Shown here piece after piece: positions 1-6,395 of a stretch of DNA of 7,452 bases. The number at the start of each line of letters is the position of its first letter. Positions within the stretch are counted from its first letter, which is position 1. This DNA is from Gammaproteobacteria bacterium (lineage in GTDB: Bacteria; Pseudomonadota; Gammaproteobacteria; Xanthomonadales; Xanthomonadaceae): contig JAUIJO010000158.1 of assembly GCA_030431185.1 (NCBI GenBank), forward strand, positions 1 to 7,452, in the 5' to 3' direction. The translations under genes were made by a program, and so were the position numbers. A model generated the notes under the pieces. That model was not told the DNA's origin. It was given only the letters and a program-made list of their open reading frames with translations, and ran no database searches.

Positions 1-146
1 ATACAACACAAAGGTTTCACAAACGTAGCATTAACGTCTTTGTTATATGAGAATGGGTTATCATAGACGGTGTTTAGATAAATGAAGCGTGACCGATTGA
101 TGCTACTATTGGCAATAGCTCACAAATGATAGATTGGGGAGAGATT
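1..146. other. AT-rich leader upstream of the kinase-like ORF
   Basis: No gene is supported here. The composition is clearly richer in A and T than anything after base 680 and matches the kinase-like ORF that follows. It contains a perfect 6-base inverted repeat with a one-base loop, CTATTG-G-CAATAG, at 106-118, about 28 bases before the preferred start codon. This could be an operator or chance. I could not place a convincing -35/-10 pair. Confidence 0.4.
106..118. repeat. Short perfect inverted repeat before the kinase-like ORF
   Basis: Arms CTATTG (106-111) and CAATAG (113-118) are separated by a single G. The position just upstream of the ribosome binding site would suit a repressor site, but arms this short in AT-richer DNA can occur by chance. 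No function is assigned. Confidence 0.25.
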
Positions 147-677
147 ATGGCGAATAACCTCAAACATCTGGTTGGGATGCAATTGGGTGTGTATACCTTG
201 GAGGCGATGCTCTCTCAAGAAGGGAATCTCGTCGCTACGTTTAAAGCGCGTCAACCGTCATTAAAACGTGATGTCGCTATTCAAATTCTTAACCCTGAAT
301 TACAAGAATTTGTGCCGATATTCACCGAGGGCTTTATCCGCGCATCTGAGATCATGGCAGAGCTTGAACACGCTAATATCGCCCCGATTCATGACTTTGG
401 TGTGCATAATAACCTGAGTTATATCGTCACCCGTTTGATGCAGGGTGGGTCGTTGCGCCAACGAGTGAGGAAACATGAGGTCACTCTGCAAGATGCGGTG
501 ATGATTGTTAAGCAAATTAGCAGTGCTTTAGATTACGCCCATTCGCAAGGGCATGTGCATGGCGACCCTAGTATGGCGAATATTGTTTTTGACCGTTGGG
601 GGAATGCTTATATCGGTGATTTTCATGTGTCAGTGAGTAGGGATTGGGGATTGGGGATTGGGGATTGGGATTCCTGA
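147..677 (+). CDS. Truncated serine/threonine protein kinase-like protein, degenerate (pseudokinase-like)
   Basis: This is the N-terminal part of a Hanks-type kinase fold. It runs from the N-lobe through the catalytic loop to the start of the activation segment, about 164 residues before the frame enters a G-rich repeat and stops after a non-kinase tail (DWGLGIGDWDS). ATG at 147 is preferred over the in-frame ATG at 126 because GGAG at 138-141 sits five bases before it. Numbered from 147, key positions are altered: the glycine-rich loop reads LSQEGNLVATF without GxGxxG; VAIK is VAIQ (Q46); the helix-C Glu position is A66; HRDxKxxN is HGDPSMAN, losing Arg (G139) and Lys (S142) but keeping D140 and N145; DFG is DFH (D158-H160). 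Phosphotransfer is therefore doubtful. The wording resembles Chloroflexota kinases (inference). The rest of the kinase domain and any sensor or membrane domain are missing. Composition differs sharply from the neighbouring genes. Confidence 0.7.
   Translation: MANNLKHLVGMQLGVYTLEAMLSQEGNLVATFKARQPSLKRDVAIQILNPELQEFVPIFTEGFIRASEIMAELEHANIAPIHDFGVHNNLSYIVTRLMQGGSLRQRVRKHEVTLQDAVMIVKQISSALDYAHSQGHVHGDPSMANIVFDRWGNAYIGDFHVSVSRDWGLGIGDWDS
640..672 (+). repeat. G-rich heptamer repeat (GGGGATT) at the composition seam
   Basis: A period-7 tandem array: GGGATT (640-645), three copies of GGGGATT (646-652, 653-659, 660-666), then GGGATT (667-672). Five runs of three or four G separated by ATT loops could fold into a G-quadruplex in the plus strand. 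Similar GGGATT-type runs are common between genes in Xanthomonadaceae, so the array probably belongs to the GC-rich right-hand side. The kinase frame runs into it and ends at 677, which makes the last ten or so residues of that ORF an artefact of the array. Confidence 0.75.
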
Positions 678-947
678 CGTGATCACGGGCGCGCGTCGGG
701 CCCACCTCGCGTCCCGCCCGGGCCGGTGAACGCCGGCACATGGCCCATGCCATCGTAGGATGGGCTGCGCGGAGCAAAGCCCATCGCGGCTTTCGGGCTA
801 TGGCAAATGTCCATGGATTGGGCGGCCTTCGGCTGCTTGGGGGCCGCCTCTGGCGTTGCCCGCCCTGCGGTGCGTGCGCGACCTCTGCGGCATGGGCGCC
901 CTGCGCTTCGCCCACGCTCGGCGTGGCCCGCCCATGAACCTCGCAAG
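673..947. other. Gene-free GC-rich stretch with several inverted repeats
   Basis: I see no supported gene in this stretch beyond the final codon and a half of the kinase-like frame. It holds the 8-base palindrome GTGATCAC (679-686), the REP-like hairpin at 759-785, an inverted repeat GGCGGCC (821-827) / GGCCGCC (842-848), and a small hairpin CCACGC-TCG-GCGTGG (912-926). Short open frames here, including one translating to an Ala/Arg/Gly-rich peptide from 740, look like readings of repeat DNA. The stretch lies downstream of the pump gene's terminator and is probably an ordinary repeat-bearing intergenic region. Confidence 0.5.
754..785. repeat. REP-like palindromic intergenic element
   Basis: CGTAG (754-758) leads into an 8-base perfect inverted repeat, GATGGGCT (759-766) and AGCCCATC (778-785), around an 11-base loop containing GCGCGGAGC. 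The pattern GTAGGATGGG(T/C)T...GCGNAGC...A(A/G)CCCATC is a widely dispersed intergenic palindrome in GC-rich proteobacteria. That family assignment is from memory of its style. Only one copy is visible in the window. Confidence 0.55.
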
Positions 948-974
948 AAAAAGCCCGCCTTGCGGCGGGCTTTT
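948..974 (-). terminator. Rho-independent terminator of the efflux operon, likely bidirectional
   Basis: A seven-base GC stem, GCCCGCC (953-959) and GGCGGGC (964-970), closes a TTGC loop. A-run 948-952 lies on one side and T-run 971-974 on the other. Read on the minus strand, the stem is followed by TTTTT. It lies about 25 bases past the pump stop codon, the expected place to end the adaptor-pump transcript. The flanking A and T runs would also let it work for plus-strand transcripts. Confidence 0.9.
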
Positions 975-999
975 CCGGTCTCGCCAGGGCGGGACGCCG

Positions 1000-3900
1000 T
1001 CAGGCGTCGCCCTTGGCTTCCAGTGCCGGCTTCTCGTCCATCTTGTCGCCCAGCAGGCGGCGCACCACGACGTAGAAGATCGGGATGAACAGCACGCCCA
1101 GGAAGGTGGCGAAGATCATGCCGCCGATCACGCCGGTACCGATAGCGTGGCGGGCGTTGGCACCCGCGCCACTGGAGATCGCCAGCGGCACCACGCCCAG
1201 GATGAACGCGAACGAGGTCATCAGGATCGGGCGGAAGCGCAGCTTGCACGCCTCGATGATCGCCTCGCGCAGGGTCATGCCCGCCTGGCGTTGCTCGATC
1301 GCGAACTCGACGATCAGGATCGCGTTCTTCGCCGCGAGGCCGATCACCGTGATCAGGCCGATCTTGAAGTAGATGTCGTTGGGCAGGCCGCGCAGCATCG
1401 TGAAGATGATCGCGCCCAACACGCCCAGCGGCACCACCAGCAGCACCGCCACCGGCACCGACCAGCTTTCGTACAGCGCGGCCAGGCACAGGAACACGAC
1501 CAGGATCGACAGGGCCATCAGGATCGGCCCCTGGTTGCCGGAGATGATTTCCTGGTAGGACTGGCCGGTCCAGTCGTAGCCGAAGCCCTCGGGCAGGTCG
1601 TTGTCGACGATGCTTTCCATTGCGCTCATCGCCTCGCCCGAGCTGTACCCCGGCGCCTGCGAACCGACGATCTCGACCGCCGCGTAACCGTTGTAGCGGT
1701 TCAACGAGGGGGACGCCATCTGCCACTTGGCCTGGACCACGTTCGACAACGGCACCATGGCGCCGGTGGTCGAGTCGCTGCCGCTGCCGGCATCGAACCG
1801 GGGACTGGGCGTGTAGAAGCGCGACAGCGACTCGGGGCCGGTCCGGAACGGTGCGTCGGCCTGCATGGTCACGCGCTTGACGCGTCCCTGGTCGACGAAG
1901 TCGTTGACGTACACCGGGGCCAGCATCAGCTGGATCGCGGTATAGATGTCATTGACCGACAGGCCCATCGCCTGGGCCTGCACGCGGTCGACATCCAGCT
2001 TGAGCTGCGGCGCCTCCTCCAGCGTATTCGGACGCACCGCGGTCAGCGCCGCGTCCTGGCCCGCCTTGCCCAGCAGGATGTTGCGCGCCTGGGTCAGCTC
2101 CGCCCGGCCCCGGCCGGCGCGGTCCTGCAGGTACATGTCGAAGCCACCGAAGGCACCCAGGCCACTGACCGTGGGCATGTTGATGACGAAGATCTGCGCG
2201 TCGCGGATCCCGTACAGGGCGCCGTTGGCGTTCTGGATGAACTCCATCGCGGTGACGTCGCGCTCGTCCCAGGGCTTGAGCCGGATGAAGGCCAGGCCGA
2301 CGTTCTCGCCCTGGCCGACGAAGCTGAAGCCGGCGACCTGCATCATGCCGTCGAAGCCGTCCTGCTTCTCCAGCGTGGCGCGGACCTGGGTGAACACCTT
2401 CTTGGTGCGCTCAACGGTCGCGCCCGGCGGCAGCTGCACCAGCGCGATGGCATAGCCCTGGTCCTCCTCGGGCAGGAAGCTGCCCGGCAGCCGCGTGAAC
2501 AGGAAACCGCAGAGCACGGCCAGCAACGCGAAGATCATCATCCAGCGCGGCGCATGCTTGATCGCGCCGGTGATGTGGCCCACGTAGGTGCTGCTGACCT
2601 TCTCGTAGCCGCGCTCGAACACGCGGAACACCACGTTCTTGTTGTGGTGGTCGGTCGGCTTGATCATCGTCGCGCACAGCGCCGGGGTGAAGCCCAGCGC
2701 GAGGAACGCGGAGAAGCCCATCGCCATGGCGATGGTCAGCGCGAACTGCTTGTAGATCTCGCCGGCCGAACCGCCCTGGAACGCCGAGGGGATGAACACC
2801 GCCGCCAGGACCACGGTGATCGCCACCACCGCGCCACTGATCTGGCCCATCGCCTTGACCGTCGCGTCCTTGGGCGACAGGCCCTCCTCGCTCATGATGC
2901 GCTCGACGTTCTCGATCACCACGATCGCATCGTCGACCACGATGCCGATCGCCAGCACCATGCCGAACAGGCTGAGCTGGTTGATGGTGAAGCCGATGAC
3001 GTACATGCCCAGGAACGTGCCCAGCAGCGCGATGGGGATGACGAGCGTCGGGATCAGGGTCGCGCGGAAGTTCTGCAGGAAGACCAGCATCACCAGGAAC
3101 ACGAGGACGATGGCCTCGAACAGCGTGTGCACCACTTCCTCGATCGACACCTCCACGAACGTGGAGCTGTCATAGGGCGAGAACCAGGTCACGCCCGGGG
3201 GAAAGGTCGCCTCGAGTTCGTCCATGCGCGCCTTGACCGCCTCGGCGACGCCCAGTGCGTTGGCGCCCGGCGACAGCTGGACGGCGAACGCACCCGTCGG
3301 CGCTCCGTTCCACTGGGTGTCGAACCCCCACGCCTGGGTGCCGAGCTGGATGCGCGCGACGTCCGCCAGCCTCACGACGGTGCCATCCTCGTTGGCACGC
3401 AGGATGATGTTGCCGAATTCTTCCGGGGTGCTGAAACGCCCTTCGGCGGACACCGTCGCGCTGAAGCCCTGGCCTTCCGGCGCAGGTGCCGAACCGATCG
3501 AGCCGGCCGCGAACTGCACGTTCTGGCCGCGGACCGCCGCCAATGCCTGGCTGGCCGACATGCCATAGCCGCGCAGCTTGTCGGCGTCCAGCCAGATGTT
3601 CATGGCGTACTCGCTGCCGAACTGCTGGGTGGTGCCGACGCCCGGCACGCGCGAGATCTGGTCGATCACACGCGAGCCGATGAGGTCGTTGAGGGCGTTG
3701 CGGTCGAAGTTCGGGTTGTCCGAACGCACGGCGACCACCATCAGGAAGCCCGAGTTGGCCTTGGCCACCACGACGCCCTGCTGGACCACCTCCGAGGGCA
3801 GGCGCGGGGTGGCCAGGGCCACCTTGTTCTGCACCTGCACCTGGGCGATGTCGGGGTCGGTGCCGGGCTTGAAGGTCACCGTGATCGAGCTGCCGCCCGA

Positions 3901-4152
3901 GGCGCTGGACGAGGAGCTGAAGTAGTCCAGGTTGTCGATGCCGGTGAGCTGCTGCTCGATGACCTGGGTGACCGCGCCTTCGGCGGTCTCCGCGCTGGCA
4001 CCCGGGTAGCTGGCCGAAACGGTGACCTGCGGCGGCGCGATGTCGGGGTAGGACTCGATGCCCAGGTTGAGGATCGCGAGCACGCCGCCCAGCGAGATCA
4101 GGATCGCGACGACCCAGGCGAAGATCGGATGGTTGATGAAGAATCTTGACAT
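1000..4152 (-). CDS. AcrB-type (HAE1) RND efflux pump, inner-membrane permease subunit
   Basis: 1050 residues, the usual length for the HAE1 family: proton-driven trimeric pumps that move drugs and other hydrophobic compounds from periplasm and inner membrane out through a TolC-type channel. It opens with FFINHPIFAWVVAI, the first membrane helix, followed by the porter region (LGIESYPDIAPP, then a serine-rich strand near 79-89). The proton-relay residues are present: D407 and D408 in GIVVDDAIVVIENVERIM, K942 in AKNAILIVEF, and R972 and T979 in RFRPILMTS, matching AcrB D407/D408/K940/R971/T978. Binding-pocket aromatics equivalent to AcrB F136, F178, F615, F617 and F628 are kept, but the F610 position is Met604. 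The ATG at 4152 lies 8 bases after the adaptor stop, with GAGG inside the adaptor's end serving as a weak ribosome site; coupling is likely. No outer-membrane channel gene follows before the terminator. Substrates cannot be read from the sequence. Confidence 0.97.
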   Translation of the reverse strand: MSRFFINHPIFAWVVAILISLGGVLAILNLGIESYPDIAPPQVTVSASYPGASAETAEGAVTQVIEQQLTGIDNLDYFSSSSSASGGSSITVTFKPGTDPDIAQVQVQNKVALATPRLPSEVVQQGVVVAKANSGFLMVVAVRSDNPNFDRNALNDLIGSRVIDQISRVPGVGTTQQFGSEYAMNIWLDADKLRGYGMSASQALAAVRGQNVQFAAGSIGSAPAPEGQGFSATVSAEGRFSTPEEFGNIILRANEDGTVVRLADVARIQLGTQAWGFDTQWNGAPTGAFAVQLSPGANALGVAEAVKARMDELEATFPPGVTWFSPYDSSTFVEVSIEEVVHTLFEAIVLVFLVMLVFLQNFRATLIPTLVIPIALLGTFLGMYVIGFTINQLSLFGMVLAIGIVVDDAIVVIENVERIMSEEGLSPKDATVKAMGQISGAVVAITVVLAAVFIPSAFQGGSAGEIYKQFALTIAMAMGFSAFLALGFTPALCATMIKPTDHHNKNVVFRVFERGYEKVSSTYVGHITGAIKHAPRWMMIFALLAVLCGFLFTRLPGSFLPEEDQGYAIALVQLPPGATVERTKKVFTQVRATLEKQDGFDGMMQVAGFSFVGQGENVGLAFIRLKPWDERDVTAMEFIQNANGALYGIRDAQIFVINMPTVSGLGAFGGFDMYLQDRAGRGRAELTQARNILLGKAGQDAALTAVRPNTLEEAPQLKLDVDRVQAQAMGLSVNDIYTAIQLMLAPVYVNDFVDQGRVKRVTMQADAPFRTGPESLSRFYTPSPRFDAGSGSDSTTGAMVPLSNVVQAKWQMASPSLNRYNGYAAVEIVGSQAPGYSSGEAMSAMESIVDNDLPEGFGYDWTGQSYQEIISGNQGPILMALSILVVFLCLAALYESWSVPVAVLLVVPLGVLGAIIFTMLRGLPNDIYFKIGLITVIGLAAKNAILIVEFAIEQRQAGMTLREAIIEACKLRFRPILMTSFAFILGVVPLAISSGAGANARHAIGTGVIGGMIFATFLGVLFIPIFYVVVRRLLGDKMDEKPALEAKGDA

Positions 4153-4160
4153 GGCGTCGG

Positions 4161-5423
4161 TCAGCCCTCGTCGGCCGGCTCGGCGGCATCGGGATCGGCC
4201 TCCGCGGCGGGTGGCGCGCCGGCTGCCGCGTCCTGGGCCGCGCCGCCATCGCCCGCTTCAGCAGCGGCGCCGGCCGCGGGGGCCGCGGCCGCCGCGCCAT
4301 TGCCGTCGGGCGTCCACGGCGTGCCCTTGGCGGGCTTGCCGGGCTGCACGCGCTGCACGCCGGACACGACCACCTGGTCGCCGGCCTCGAGCCCCGAGCC
4401 GACCACCCAGTTCGCGCCCTGGGTGCGGTTGGCGACGACGTCCTTGCGCACGACGTTGCCATCGCTGCCGATCACCATCAGGTAGGGACCGCGGTCGTCC
4501 CGCTGCAGCGCGGCCTGTGGCACCAGGAAGGCGCCCGGCTGCTGGCCGAGGACCGCCTTCAGGGTCACGTAGGTTCCCGGCAGCAGGCGACGGTCCGGGT
4601 TGGGGACGGTGGCACGCAGGGCGACGGCGCCGGTGGCGGGGTCGACCACGGTGCCCGAGAAGTCCAGCTTGCCAGGGTGTTCGTACTCGCTGCCATCGGG
4701 GAGCATCACTTCCACCGCGGCGTCGCCCGACTCATGGCCGGCCATCGCACGTCGTGCCTGGTCCAGCTCGGACACGCTCAGCGAGAAGTTCACGTACAGG
4801 GGGTCGATCTGGTCGACGGTGGTCAGCAGCGTCGGCGTGCCCTGGCCGACCAGCGCGCCTTCGGTGACCTGCTGCTTGTTGGCGCGGCCGTCGATCGGCG
4901 ACGTGACCGTGGCGTAGCCCAGGTTGATCCGGGCGTTGTCCAGGCTGGCCTGGGCCTGTTGCACCGCGGCGCCGGCGCTGCGTTCTGCGGCCAGGGCGTT
5001 GTCCAGGTCGGACTGGGACACATAGCGTTCCGGTGCCAGACGGCGCGCGCGGTCGGCGTTGGCCTTGGCGTTGGCGTACTCGGCCTTGGCCGCGGCGAGG
5101 CTGGCCTGGACTTGGCCCAGCGATGCCTGCAGCTGGTCCGGGTCGATCTTGAACAACACCTGCCCGGCCTTCACGTCGCTGCCTTCCTCATAGACGCGGC
5201 GCTGCAACACCCCCGGCACGCGGGCACGCACGTCGGCGCTGCGGTAGGGCGCCAGACGGCCGACCAGGTCTTTCTCGAGCGGCACGTTGCCCGGCTGGAC
5301 CGTCACCACGCCGACTTCCGGCGGCGGCATTTCCCCCTGGGCCTGCTCGTCTCCACCGCCACAGGCGGACAACACCAGGGCGAGGGCGGCGGCAAGCGCC
5401 ACGGCGCGGGATTTCATGACCAT
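4161..5423 (-). CDS. AcrA-type periplasmic adaptor lipoprotein of the RND efflux pump
   Basis: A membrane fusion protein that bridges the RND pump and a TolC-family channel. The start at 5423 (MVMKSR) is chosen because GGAG lies seven bases upstream; an internal ATG at 5417 is possible, and the longer open frame to 5567 crosses the promoter. This gives 420 residues. Residues 4-21 form a lipoprotein signal with lipobox LSAC and Cys21, so the mature protein should be lipid-anchored in the periplasm. Then come a lipoyl half-motif (V69-P95, with EEGSDVKAGQVLFKIDP), an alpha-helical hairpin (about 97-165) and the second lipoyl half (SPIDGR near 175). At the hairpin tip R125-x3-L129-x6-S136 fits the RLS motif known in this family for TolC binding. 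Beta-barrel and membrane-proximal domains follow. Residues 372-420 are an Ala/Pro/Asp/Glu-rich low-complexity tail, longer than usual. First gene of the two-gene operon with the pump. Confidence 0.95.
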   Translation of the reverse strand: MVMKSRAVALAAALALVLSACGGGDEQAQGEMPPPEVGVVTVQPGNVPLEKDLVGRLAPYRSADVRARVPGVLQRRVYEEGSDVKAGQVLFKIDPDQLQASLGQVQASLAAAKAEYANAKANADRARRLAPERYVSQSDLDNALAAERSAGAAVQQAQASLDNARINLGYATVTSPIDGRANKQQVTEGALVGQGTPTLLTTVDQIDPLYVNFSLSVSELDQARRAMAGHESGDAAVEVMLPDGSEYEHPGKLDFSGTVVDPATGAVALRATVPNPDRRLLPGTYVTLKAVLGQQPGAFLVPQAALQRDDRGPYLMVIGSDGNVVRKDVVANRTQGANWVVGSGLEAGDQVVVSGVQRVQPGKPAKGTPWTPDGNGAAAAAPAAGAAAEAGDGGAAQDAAAGAPPAAEADPDAAEPADEG

Positions 5424-5428
5424 GCAGG

Positions 5429-5434
5429 GGCTCC
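5429..5434 (-). promoter_or_regulatory. Ribosome binding site that decides the adaptor start
   Basis: On the minus strand the sequence reads TGGAG, then CCCCTGC, then ATG (5423). The GGAG has a seven-base spacer, ideal for the ATG at 5423 and too long for the ATG at 5417. It supports a signal peptide beginning MVMKSR. Confidence 0.6.
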
Positions 5435-5521
5435 AGTTCCGTTCTCGACGAACGGGGATGTGCGGTTTTGGACGTGGGGGAGACGAATCGGGGGAGGGCC
5501 ACTCGACGCGCCAGGGCAATT

Positions 5522-5547
5522 CTGTACTGGCGAGTATAACATTACAG
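5522..5547 (-). promoter_or_regulatory. Adaptor-pump promoter overlapped by a TetR-type operator-like inverted repeat
   Basis: CTGTACTG (5522-5529) and CATTACAG (5540-5547) form an inverted repeat matching at 7 of 8 positions with a 10-base spacer. Its centre contains TATACT on the minus strand (5533-5538), a good -10 box about 110 bases upstream of the adaptor start. No strong -35 is visible at the usual spacing. A dimeric repressor bound here would cover the -10 box. TetR-family repressors (AcrR, SmeT and relatives) commonly control such operons, so this is a reasonable guess for the regulator. No regulator gene is in the window, so the protein is unknown. Confidence 0.55.
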
Positions 5548-5635
5548 ATGCCCTGCCCATCGTCCATAGGTCATGGTCGGACCGATTCGGCACACCTCAT
5601 GCCACGCACTTTAATGGACCCCGGCGGGGAGGCGC

Positions 5636-5654
5636 CGTGAACGGTCCTTTCACG
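5636..5654. repeat. Inverted repeat just downstream of bioD
   Basis: CGTGAA (5636-5641) and TTCACG (5649-5654) pair around a seven-base loop, 12 bases past the bioD stop. There is no T-run after the stem on the minus strand, so it is not a standard terminator. It could slow or protect the 3' end of the bioD transcript, or be chance. Confidence 0.3.
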
Positions 5655-5665
5655 CCCCGCGCCGC

Positions 5666-6358
5666 CTACCGGATGCCGAGCAGGGCGTCCCCCGGCTGGA
5701 GATGGCAGGCCAATCGGGCCGGGGATGGATCGGGATCATGGGGCAGGCGGCCCCAGCAGGGCACGGGGAGGCGCTCGCCCAGCATTGCGACGTTGTCGTC
5801 GATCCGCTGCATCGCGGGGTCGACCTCGTTGGCGACCCAGCCGACCAGCTCCAGCCCCGATGCCGCGACCGCCGCCGCGGTGAGCCTGGCATGGTTGATG
5901 CAGCCCAGGCGCAGTCCGACGACCATCAGCACCGGCAGGCCCAGGGCACGCGCGAGGTCGGCCTGGTCGAGCGTCGCCGACAGCGGTGCCGCCCAGCCGC
6001 CCACGCCTTCCACCACCACCCGGTCGGCCTGCCCCGCGAGCCGGCGGTAGGCGTCGACCAGTACGTCGAGCGCGATGTCGACGCCGGCATCGCGCGCCGC
6101 CAGTTCCGGCGCCAGCGGCTCGGCCAGTGCATAGGGATTGACCGTCTCGTAGCCGGGGGTGGGCGCGCTGGCCGCCTGCAACAGCAGCGCGTCCTCGTTG
6201 CGCAAGCCCTCGGGCGTGGCCAGGCAGCCGCTCGCGACCGGCTTCATGCCGACCGCCGACAGGCCCCGCGAACGCAGCGCGTGCAACAGGCTGGCGCTGG
6301 CGATGGACTTGCCGATGCCGGTGTCGGTGCCGGTGACGAAGATGCCGTTGGGATTCAT
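5666..6358 (-). CDS. bioD: Dethiobiotin synthetase (ATP-dependent)
   Basis: Catalyses the penultimate step of biotin synthesis: 7,8-diaminopelargonic acid plus CO2 plus ATP gives dethiobiotin, in the cytoplasm. The start at 6358 (MNPNGIFVTGTDTGIGKS) gives 230 residues, the normal family length; AGG five bases upstream is a weak ribosome site. Visible motifs: the P-loop GTDTGIGKS at 10-18 with K17; KPVASG at 39-44 (K39 and S43 equivalent to E. coli K37 and S41); EGVGGW at 117-122 with the metal-binding Glu117; LGCINHARLT at 151-160; GWVAN at 173-177, whose Asn contacts adenine in the family. No residue expected for activity is missing. The frame extends upstream to an ATG at 6397 (MSRVYQRT...), which would add 13 residues not typical of the family and overlap the divergent gene. 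No other biotin gene is in the window, so bioD stands apart from any bio cluster here. Confidence 0.96.
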   Translation of the reverse strand: MNPNGIFVTGTDTGIGKSIASASLLHALRSRGLSAVGMKPVASGCLATPEGLRNEDALLLQAASAPTPGYETVNPYALAEPLAPELAARDAGVDIALDVLVDAYRRLAGQADRVVVEGVGGWAAPLSATLDQADLARALGLPVLMVVGLRLGCINHARLTAAAVAASGLELVGWVANEVDPAMQRIDDNVAMLGERLPVPCWGRLPHDPDPSPARLACHLQPGDALLGIR

Positions 6359-6395
6359 GGGGCCTGGGGCGCTTGTACGCTGGTAGACTCGGGAC
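6359..6395. promoter_or_regulatory. 37-base divergent promoter region between bioD and the sulfoxide reductase
   Basis: Both promoters must fit in or overlap this short gap. On the plus strand TAGACT (6384-6389) is a plausible -10 box ending six bases before the ATG at 6396, so transcription would start at or next to the start codon. This suggests a leaderless mRNA, and there is no properly spaced Shine-Dalgarno (GGGA is only one base from the ATG). On the minus strand TACAAG (6373-6378) is a weak -10 candidate for bioD. No good -35 is seen for either. At 6395-6398 the palindrome CATG gives ATG on both strands. Confidence 0.4.

Noticed and set aside
640..672. The GGGGATT array considered as a CRISPR-like or attachment-site repeat
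   Set aside because: The seven-base units are contiguous with no spacers, and no integrase, cas gene or flanking direct repeat is visible.
740..937. Small plus-strand open frame starting MAHAIVGWAARSKAHRG
   Set aside because: It reads through the palindromic repeat and GC-rich intergenic DNA. Such Ala/Arg/Gly-rich peptides are typical spurious predictions in Xanthomonadaceae, and no ribosome site precedes it.
760..4149. An 1129-codon open frame on the plus strand, opposite the pump gene
   Set aside because: It is the antisense shadow of the RND pump. The translation is rich in His, Arg, Asp and Gln without any family signature, as expected opposite a GC-rich coding frame, while the minus-strand frame is a full-length AcrB-type protein.
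5424..5567. A longer N-terminus for the adaptor, starting at 5567
   Set aside because: It would place 48 non-family residues before a clear lipoprotein signal peptide and would translate through the -10/operator region. The ribosome site at 5429-5434 supports 5423.
4146..6050. A 634-codon open frame on the plus strand across the adaptor, the promoter region and part of bioD
   Set aside because: It crosses two well-supported minus-strand genes and their intergenic region, and its translation changes character without any recognisable domain.
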